This document shows, in pieces, positions 22,846 through 32,600 of a DNA stretch of 64,000 nt. Position numbers and translations under genes: made by a program. The number at the start of each line of letters is the position of its first letter. Positions within the stretch are counted from its first letter, which is position 1. The notes below the pieces were generated by a model. That model had not been told where the DNA came from, searched no databases, and saw nothing but the letters and a program-made list of their open reading frames with translations. Origin of the DNA: Panicum virgatum (Eukaryota > Streptophyta > Magnoliopsida > Poales > Poaceae); NCBI RefSeq assembly GCF_016808335.1, contig NC_053146.1, forward strand, positions 23,864,637 through 23,928,636, given 5' to 3'.

Positions 22846-24880
22846 ATGTGCTCCAACACATAAATCGACAAGGAGAACATCATCCCTTCATATGAGCATC
22901 TTCCGGAGGACGTTCGTTTGCTGCTGGAGGAGCGCAAGAAGAAGCGTGATGAAGAAGATCTACAAGCGGCGCTTGCGAGCATCGAGGTCGGTCGATGCGG
23001 CAAGGTCACCAAGATCAAAGAGATCGACTTCACTTCTACTTCCTCGGATGCATCTACTGAGGTAACACCTGCTGCAACTACTCCACCTTCTGGTGTTACT
23101 ATGGAACAAATTCAGAAATTGTTAGCTGAGCGTGATGTTTATTGGGTTAATTGGCTTAGCTATAAGGAAAGGGAATCGGCTGGTAAGAAACCAGAATCAG
23201 CCGGTGAACTTCCATCTGTTTCTACTTCTGAATTTTATGTTCCTCAACCATCGGCAGCATCTCCTACGAGTCAACCTCAATATGGGATGCTGATAAATTA
23301 TTTCAGTGGTCAAACTGTTACACCCACATACACTGATCCTATTATGAGTATTCCTGGTTCGGCCAACATTAGCCGAACGAACGAGATTGTTCAGTACACA
23401 CCACCAGAAATCTCCAGGAATTCAGTGCCACAACCCGGTCCTATTTCCGACGAGATGTTCGACCGATATGTGCAGCGTTGGCAAAACTGGCAGAGACCGG
23501 TCAGACCGGTATATCAGCCCGATCAGACCGGTTCCCCCCAACCGGTCCGACCGGTCGTACCGACCGGTCCATCCGGTCAGTTTGTTTCGAACCAGCGAGA
23601 GGTATCTACATCCACACAGCCAAATTCTTCAAGTAATTTTGATAAAATGCTTACTAATTATAAGAATGATTTGGCTAATCTGATTAGAGAAAGTTTTGGA
23701 GTGGAGGTTAGAAGCAAAACCCGCACATACCAAAAGCCGTATCCTACTTCATTTGATTCGGTTGCATACCCTGCTGGTTTTAGGTTGTCCTGAGTTTGTT
23801 AAATTCAGTGGGGAAGATACTAGGAGTACTTTTGAGCATATTAGTCAGTATCTTGCCCAATTAGGAGAAGCTGGTTCAATAAACGAGTTGAAAGTGCGTT
23901 TATTTTCTTTATCCTTAACTAGAACCGCTTTCTCATGGTTTTCATCTTTGGCACCTAATTCTATTGGCTCATGGGAATAGTTAGAGCAGAAGTTCCATGA
24001 GCACTTTTTCTGTGGGCATGATGAGCTTAAGTTGTCTCACTTAACATCGGTTAGACAATCGCGTGATGAATCTGTCAATGATTATGTAAGACTGATTCCG
24101 CGATACAAAAAACCGATGCTTTAGTGTGAATATTGCAGAAAAAGATTTAGCTGATTTGGCTTTTAATGGCTTGCGCTCTCATATTAAAGAAAGATTAGAG
24201 GGCTATGATTTCTTTACCGTTACTCAGGTGCATCAAAGAAGCTTTGGCTATAGAAAGCCGAAGCAAAGAGCCTCAAGAGTCTCAAAGACATCATCGTTCT
24301 AGTGTGCATAGTTTAGAATGCAATTCAAATTGTTCGGACGATGAATCTAATGATGTGTATGCTGCTGAGTTTGCTTGGCCATCTCAAGCTAAACCATTTA
24401 CTTGTTCTGCTCTTAAGCCGATTCAGAAAAATCAGCAAGGTGAAAAATTTACTTTTGATGTATCCAAGTGCGAAAGGATATTTGATGAGTTATATAGGAT
24501 TGGATACGTCAAAATGTCACATGGGTACCGCCGCCTGAAGAGTTGAAGCAGCGAGCATATTGCAAGTTTTATAATACTTTTTCACATGCTACTAATGATT
24601 GCAATGTGTTACGTAGACAAATTCAATCGGCCATTAATGAAGGACGATTGGTTACTTCTAATATGCAGGTTGATCAGAATCCTTTCCCAGTGCATGTGTT
24701 GGAATTGAAAAATCCTAAAGTGCTAGTTCGGCCGAGTCAAGCCGAATCAACCAAGGGGAAGAATGTAGTTATTGGTGATGAAAAACCTGAAAAGAAGCTG
24801 ACACAGGAGATCCCTCAAGGTGCAAAAACACTCGGGGGCAAGACAAGAAGAAGACCGACAACAAGTCGACCGGTCTGAAC
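22846..24880 (+). pseudogene. Gypsy gag, broken
   Basis: The first ATG at 22846 is followed by an in-frame TAA at 22861. A long open stretch then runs to 23793: a charged N-terminal helix (LLEERKKKRDEEDLQ), a Ser/Thr/Pro-rich linker, and an insert encoded by an ACCGGT array (RPVRPVYQ.. at 23486-23583). The retrotransposon gag core continues in another frame (23790-23980) with KFSGEDTRSTFEHISQYL and TRTAFSWFSSL. A stop at 23978 and more shifts follow. A knuckle-like CKFYNTFSHATNDC stretch lies at 24550-24605. Expected role is the nucleocapsid of virus-like particles. It cannot be translated whole now. No enzymatic domain follows. Confidence 0.75.
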
Positions 24881-25607
24881 GGCCACAGCGGCGGTCTGAC
24901 CGGTTCGACCGGTAATGGGACCGGTCTGACCGGTGCGCCCAGTAAATCTGGGAACTCCTCCAAAATTAAGACAAGGCCGAGTTTTAAAGAACTCTTGGCT
25001 AAATATGAGAAGGAATGGAGTGCTCAGAGACAGAAGGGGCTACCAAGCAAAGTAAGGATACGATATCATCGTCAAGACATCAAGAACAATCGAGTCAAAG
25101 TAATTATACTTCATCTAGTGGACCGATTGCTCCATGGTATTGTTAGTATCCTTACTTTTATACACCTATGAATTATAGTAGGACTGCATATGCAATCATA
25201 TTATATTCAATATCCTCCTATATATCCAAATCATGCATTATTATAAAGACCGATTGTTGCTAGCAATAATCCTGTCAAGCAAGATGTTGATTGCAGCAAA
25301 GAGAATGGGAAGAGCAAGGAGCAAGATTCGAAGTATTTACAACCGAGGTGGTGTCTCTCAGGTTTGTCTCATACTCAGAAGCGAAGGCTGCAATGTATGC
25401 GCAAGAAGGAGGCAATGGGACAACAAGTGGAGACCGTGCCAAAGACGTCAGCGACAATGAAGAAGGTGTGGCGGCCCAAACAAGTTGTTGCAACATTGAC
25501 TTGAGCAAAACATGGCCGATGTAGTGTTAATCATCGCCCTTAGACAATTTTGGCTCAGAAGAATGTTTTTTGGTAAGCAAGCTTTACCAAAAAACAGGAG
25601 GGGCATA

Positions 25608-26166
25608 TGTTGACAGCCAAAATTGGCATTAACCGGTATGATCGGTATGACCGAGCGGTCTGACCGGTCAAGGCACTGTGGCCTATCCGGCAGGGGCCGA
25701 CCGGTCTGACCGGTCCAGGTAGAGTCCGAGTACAATTAGAGATTTTTATAGATTTAGATCTGTAAACAGGATTTCTTGCGGGATAAGTCCACCCCACCCT
25801 ATAAATATAAAGGGTCACGGCCGATTAGAGCATCCAATCGAACAAAATCAATACAAACTTTACTTTTTATCTTCTTCTCCAAACCCTAGTTTTTTCAACA
25901 CCATCTGCTGTTCTTCCCTCGTCTCCGTGACGTTTGAAGGCATTATAGGTGTCCTGCCGATCCTAGAACAACCCTACGCGCGTCTACCCTGACGGGGTCC
26001 CTCCCGGGTTCGCGTTCGTCGGACCTGTCGCCGATTCTCACCGGCGACCGGTCTGACCGGTTCCTTAGACCGGTCTGACCGCTCCACGCAGAGAGAGCTG
26101 CATCGAGCTCTTTCTCGCGCCGCACGATCTAGTGCGTTCGTGTGTTGACCGAGATTTGCGTCAACA
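25608..26166 (+). repeat. 3' LTR of gag-only gypsy element
   Basis: 559 bp, TGTTGACAGCC..GCGTCAACA. It carries ACCGGT arrays at 25630-25715 and 26045-26092 and a TATA-like CTATAAATATAAAG at 25799-25812, reading toward NHD1. Confidence 0.88.
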
Positions 26167-26256
26167 CCCAGCTTAACAGAGAAAGAACTAATGTGGATCC
26201 TGGCCATCTGCTTCCAATCGGAGGCTGAGATTGCGCCACAAGTTTGTGTACAGACC

Positions 26257-26299
26257 TCAAGTAGCCGAATTTTTTTTTGAAAGGTTCAAGTAGCCGAAT
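26257..26299. repeat. 14-bp duplication flanking a 15-bp T-rich insert in the NHD1 upstream region
   Basis: TCAAGTAGCCGAAT occurs at 26257-26270 and 26286-26299. Between lies TTTTTTTTGAAAGGT, which on the minus strand reads as seven bases plus an A run. The form is that of an almost completely truncated LINE/SINE insertion with its target duplication, about 90 bp before the NHD1 ATG. Confidence 0.65.
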
Positions 26300-26387
26300 G
26301 ACTAGGCGCTACTCGCTCCTCATCCATTCGTGTCAGAAAACTCAGAAGGCGGCCCCCAAATTCCTTCAGCAGCAGCCAAGTAAGGCA

Positions 26388-26618
26388 ATGTCGCTCTCCT
26401 GCTGCATGCTCGGCGCCGCCCGGGCGGCGGCCTCTCCTTCCCTCCCCGCCCCCGCCGCCCTCCTCCGGCGGCGCCACTGCCCGCTAGCGGCTGCCGTGGG
26501 TCCGTTCCCGCACGCCCAGCGGTGGCGCCGCGGCCTTCGCTTCCGCTGCGCCTCGTCCCCGTCCGCATCGCCTCCTCCGCCGCCGCCGGTGCCCCCTGAG
26601 GAGATCGATGACTACGAG
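26388..26618 (+). CDS. NHD1: NHD1-like exon 1 (transit peptide)
   Basis: 77 codons, GC-rich, MSLSCCMLG start, ending EEIDDYE before donor GTACGG. Pro-rich stretch PPPPPPVPP before the mature part. Confidence 0.92.
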
Positions 26619-29600
26619 GTACGGCCGCTTCTTCAGTTCTTCTCCTCTTGGGTTTGGGTCTCGTCTTCGTTCTAGTTGCTTACTACACAGCGACCCCGCT
26701 GGATTTGTTATGCTTGCTGGCTTGCTGGCTTGCTGCTGCGTGTCAGTAAAATAAAGGGCACTATGCGTCTCCCATCTTATACTCGGATACTTGTGGTTCG
26801 AATCCTGTGGCATTTAGGGCCTGTTTGTTGAGCTGCACCTTTTTTGAAAAGCCGCCGCTGTTTTTTTTTGCCTGAAAAGCCAATAATAACTTTTAGACCA
26901 TGCTTTTAATTTTTGGGCTCAAAAACCTAAAAAACCTCGGAAAACTAGCTTTCCATGTAAACTCAAGTTTTTTGAGCTTTGGGCTTTATCGAAGCTGCGC
27001 TAGAAGTTTGCAGCTGCCTAGAAGCTCAAACAAACAGGCTCTTACCAGTGGTGATAGCTGACGCTCATTCTTTAGATTTCAATGTGATCTGAAAATGTAA
27101 TTTTTTATGGCAGCGAAATAAATATTATGAAAAGTTTTGAGAATGTGCCTTACATCAACAGTGAGATGCAACTGTTTCCTAGCATCTCAGTGAAACTCTC
27201 ATGAATGAGTTTCTATAAAATAGACAACCAGTTACTGGCCATGAGCCAGATCCCGTCGAACTGCAGAAAAATAGCATAGAACACATTGCTTGATGGTAGT
27301 CTTAATTGTAAATTATAATGAAGGGATATTTGGTTGAATGTACAAGCATATGACATGCTTTGGTTTCCACACTCTTCAAGATTATACTATGCTGGTTTAT
27401 ATTATCAAATGTATGATTAATTTTCTGCAACTAGCGAGTTGGGGAGTTTCTTTGTTCTAGTGAGAATTTCATCTGCATTTTCCACCCGCGCATCATGCTT
27501 GGATAAAACTTGAAGAACAAGACCATTGGGAGGAAAAACACAGCTGTTTAGGTCCTACAATTTTTATCTGTCAATCTTACGACTTATTTTCATCAACGAG
27601 TGCAACTACCATGTGGTAGACAGTGCGTACAAGTAATTTGTTAATTTAACTTTAGTGACACAGAGTTTCCATTGCACGAATATACAACTTCTGCTTAACA
27701 ATTTATTCCCATTTATCAGTAAACTACTTGTTGATAGAGATCTACACATCCTTGCATACGACTTCTTGGCACAGTATTTGTGTTGCATGCAAGTGTGTTA
27801 TGCTGGGTTGGTAGTTGCTAGTCAGTCTTATGCAGTTATTAATGCCTTTTTGTTTCACTAAAATTTCAGCTTCTGGACACAACAGGGAATTGTGACCCTT
27901 TATGCTCAGTTGATGACGTTAGCTCACAGTACTTTCAAGCTAACTACAAACCAAAAGATGATGTTTTGAAAGCTTTGACTATCTTTGCAACAGCATTGGC
28001 TGGGGCAGCTGCAATAAATCATTCCTGGGTTGCTGCTAATCAGGTCAGTTAAGTCCTTGCATCTTGTTCAGGCATTTCCCTCTTTTATTTGTTTAACTGT
28101 GTATTTTAATCTCATTATTTTATTGTTATTGTGTGGTAATTATTGAACGCAGTTTTATCATTTCCTTTTTTGTTATGCATACAATAATAATTATTATTAT
28201 TTTGCATACAACAACAACATAGTCTTTTGTCCCAAGCAAGTTGGGGTAGGCTAGAGATGAAACCCAAAAGAAACAAGGATCCAACGAATTTCTTATGGGT
28301 TTCAAATCCATTAGAGTGGTAGATTTTTAACGTTGGTTCACCAAACCTAACACAACCCTCCTCCTTTATCCGGGCTTGAGACCCGCTATGTTGAGACGAC
28401 TCAAGAAAGTCTTCCAGTCAACACAGGCGGAGTTAGTAATTATTATCTTGCATGCATTATTAAAATATTTCTTTTTGCAGGACATTGCAATGGTGCTGGT
28501 TTTTGCTCTTGGCTATGCAGGTATCATTTTTGAAGAGTCATTGGCATTTAACAAAAGTGGAGTTGGAATATTGATGGCTGTCTGCCTATGGGTTGTCAGA
28601 AGCATTGGGGTAAGCTACTTCGCGAAACAATCTTCAAGACTTCTTCTTAAACAACAACTTCAAGACTTCAGCATTTGTCTCAAATATCAAGCTATCAATC
28701 ATGTGTTTTAAAGCTCAGTTGTTTTATCTTGATTATCACTCGTTGAGAGTTGAAAATATTGAGTTGCATGCACCGACCAGTTCAACCCAAAAGCTTAAGC
28801 TAATGGGGAGAGGTGGGCAATTCACTTATATTCCAACACTCCACCTCACGTGGAGGCTCCCTCAGGCTTCAAACGTGGAATAGGAGCAAGCAACAATTAT
28901 TTTATTTAATTGCTCTAACCAGGATTCTAACACGAGACCTCTGGCTTTGATACCATATTGAGTTGCATGCACTGACCAATTCAACCCAAAAGCTTAAGCT
29001 AATGGGGAGAGGCGGGCAATTCACTTATATTTCAACAGAAAATATTACACTACAGACTGGTTGTGATCTCTTATTAGGTATTAAACCTCATATTGGCACT
29101 GTGATTAGCTATGCTCGAAAATTAATTATTGTTAATAAATCTGTAACAATTTTATGGAACATTGGAGGCCATGGCCGCTTTATTCCTCTCCCTAATCTAT
29201 CTTTCTCTTTATTTTAGCTTATTTAGTTAATAAGAAGAGTCTAGAGTCGTGAGCATTAGAAACTTAATATATTTTCGACAGTTATGGCAGCCTAATTGTT
29301 GGTACAGTTAGAATAAGGTGCTTAGTTGCAAGTTACGGGCAATGCTTGTTGATGTTCTGATGGGTTCTTAAATACAACAACAACATAGCCTTTTTTGCCA
29401 AATAAGTTGGGGTAGGCTAGAGATGAAACCCTGAAAGAAATAAGTTCAAGGTTCAGGCACATTGATAGCTAGTCTCCAAGCGCTCCTATCCAAAGCTATC
29501 TCTTTAGAGATATTCCAATCCTTAAGGTCTCTTTTAACCGACTCATCACACGTCAGTTTAGGTCTACCTTTACCCCTCTTTACATTATCGACCCGCTCAA

Positions 29601-32600
29601 GAACCCCGTTACGCACCGGCGCCTCAGGAGGCCTTCGTTAGGACATGTCCAAACCATCTCAGCCGATGCTGGGTAAGTTTCTCCTCAATTGGTGCCACCC
29701 CGACCCTATCCCGAATAACTTCGTTCCGGAACTCTATCCCTCCTTGTGTGCCCGCAAAACCACCGCAACATTCGCATCTCTGCTACACTCAGTTGCTGGA
29801 CATGTCACCTTTTTATAGGCCAACATTCAGCACCGTATAACATCGCCGGATGAATTGCTGTCCTATAGAATTTGCCTTTTAGCTTTTGTGGCACCATCTT
29901 GTCAAAAAGGATGCCAGAAGCTTGCCGCCATTTCAACTAGCCAGCTGAAATTTTATGCCCAACATCTTCATCAATGTCGCCATCCTTTTGTAGCACCGAT
30001 CCTAAATACCGAAAAGTATCCTTCTGGACCACCACTTTACCCATCTAGACTAACGTCTCCCCCCTCATGCCTAGTCGCGCTGAAATCGCACATCATGTAC
30101 TCGGTCTTGGTCCTACTAAGTCTGAACCCTTTCGACTCTAACGTGCGTCTCCACAGCTCTAACTTCCTATTAACCCCTGCCCTACTCTCGTCTACTAGCA
30201 CCACATCATCAGCAAAGAGCATACACCAAGGGATCTCACCTTATATATCCCTTATGACCTCATCCATCACTAAAGCAAATAAATAAGGGCTCAATGCTGA
30301 CCCCTGGTGTAGGCCTATGTTAATAGGAAAGTCAATGGTGTTGTCATCACATGTCCGGACAAACGTCGTCGCATCCTTGTACATATACTTAATGAGGGTA
30401 ATGTACTTAGTTGGGATTTTATGCTTCTCCAAGGCCCACCACATGACATTTCTCGGTACTTTGTCATATGCCTTCTCAAGGTCAATGAAGACCATGTGCA
30501 AATCCTTCTTTTGCTCCCTATATCTCTCCATCAATTGTCGTATTAAGAAAATCGCCTCCATGGTTGACCTTTCAAGCATGAACCCAAATTGGTTTTGGGT
30601 CACACTTGTCACTCTTCTTAGGCGATGCTCGATAACCCTCTCCTAAAACTTCATCGTATGGCTCATCAATTTAATCCCACAGTAGTTAGTATAACTTTGA
30701 ACATCGCCCTTGTTTTTGAAGATAGGTACTAATATACTTCTCCTCCATTCTTCCACCATCTTGTTTGACCGAAAAATGAGATTAAAAAGCTTAGTTAACC
30801 ATACTATTGCTCTATCTCCTAGGCATCTCCACACCTCAATGGGGATACCATCAGGGTCCATCGCTTTACCTCCCTTCATCCTCGTCAAACCCTCCCCGAT
30901 ATCTACCTCCTGAATTCTCCTCACAAAACGTCTGTTGGTATCGTCAAAAGAGTCATCTAACTCAAGGGTAGGGCCCTCACTCTCCCCATTAAACAATTTG
31001 TCGATGTACTCTCTCCATCTATCCACGATCTTCTCATCCTTCACTAGCAGTCGATCTGTCCCATCCTTAATGTATTTGATTTGGTTGATGTCCCTTGTCT
31101 TCCGCTCGCGGATCCTAGCCATCCTATAAATGTCCTTCTCCTCTTCTTTCATTCCTAGCCGCTGATACAGGTCATCATACGCCTTACCCTTTGCTACACT
31201 CGCAGCTCGCTTTGCAACCCTCTTCGCTAATTTATAGCCCTCGATGTTGGCAGCACTCGTGTCAAGGTGGAGGCGCTTGAAACACTCCTTTTTCTCCTTA
31301 ATAGCCCTTTGCACCTCGTCATTTCACCATCAAGTGTCTTTCCCCTCCTGTTTGCCTCCCCTATTCATGCCAAACACCTCTGAGACCACCTTCTGAACAC
31401 ACATGTTGCCATCTTTAGCCATATGTCATCTGCGTCTTTTCCTTCTTCCCAAGGCCCCTCACCTAGCATCATTTCCTTAAACGCTTGTGCCGCTTCCCCT
31501 CTAAGCTTCTATCACTTTGTTCTCGCAATCTTGGCACGTTTGTCCCGGTGGACACGTACCCGAAGACGAAAGTCCGCCACCACAAGCTTGTGTTGAGGGA
31601 CAACACACTCTCCAGGTATCACCTTACAATCTAAGCAATCACGTCTATCCTCCCTTCTAGCAAGGATAAAGTCGATCTGGCTCGAGTGTTGTCCACTACG
31701 AAACGTCACAAGATGGGATTTCCTCTTCTTAAACACGGTATTCGCTATCAACAACAAGTCGTAGGCTAACGCGAAGTTTAACACATCCTCTCCCTCTTGA
31801 CTCCTGCTACCATACCCAAAACCTCCGTGCACTCGTTCGAACCCTACATTAGTCGCACCCACATGACCGTTGAGATCTCCTATGAAGAGTTTCTCGCTGG
31901 TAGGCACGGTACTAACCATGCTATCTAGATCTTCCAGAACTGCATCTTGGTGCTCTCACTAAGACCTACCTGAGGGGCATAGGCACTGATCACATTCAAA
32001 ACCGAATCTCCAACTACCAACCGGATTAGGATAATCCGGTCGCCTTGCCTTCTAACCTCTACAACTCCATCCTTAAGGCTCCTATCAATCAAGATACCTA
32101 CACCATTCCTATCCGGAGTTGCTCCCGTGTACCAAAGCTTGAAGCCAGTATCCTCAACCTCCTTCGCCTTCTGACCCTTCCATTTAGTCTCCTGAACGCA
32201 TAGAATATTTACACGCCTCCTAATTGCTGCATCAACTAGCTCTCGCAACTTACCCGTTAGGGACCCTATGTTCCAGCTACTTATACGAATCCTAGTTGGC
32301 TCGGCTAGCTTCCTTACCCTTCGCACCCGTCGAGGGAAGTGCGAAGACCCTTGCTCATTTTTCACTACACCCGGGCGTAGATGTAGCGCGCCATTCAGGT
32401 GATGATCCGACCCTTGCTCACTTATCATCGTACCCAGGTCACGATACGACGCGCCCTTGGAGGATGGCGACCCGGCCCTTGCCCATTTATTACCACACCC
32501 GGGTTCCGATGTAGCGCGTCGCTAAGAGGGTTACGCCCCAACGAGTTTCTTGTGTGTTTCAAATCCATTAGAGTTGCTATTTTTTATGCTGGTTTGCCAA

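Larger units (their letters stand above)
22195..26166 (+). mobile_element. Gag-only (pol-less) Ty3-gypsy LTR retrotransposon
   Basis: LTRs 22195-22774 (580 bp) and 25608-26166 (559 bp), TGTTGACAGCC..TTTGCGTCAACA, with perfect 5-bp target duplication CCCAG (22190-22194, 26167-26171). After the left LTR comes TTTTTTGGCGACTTCGCTGG, a gypsy-type primer site. A purine tract ACAGGAGGGGCATA precedes the right LTR. The 2.8 kb interior carries only gag-like sequence; protease, RT and integrase are absent, so the element must have been mobilised by a partner. It lies 221 bp before the NHD1 start codon in the same orientation, so its 3' LTR may influence that promoter (inference). Confidence 0.88.

Noticed and set aside
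28757..29037. Simple local duplication in intron 3
   Set aside because: Primer site, purine stretch and GAAAA target duplication show it is a miniature LTR element.
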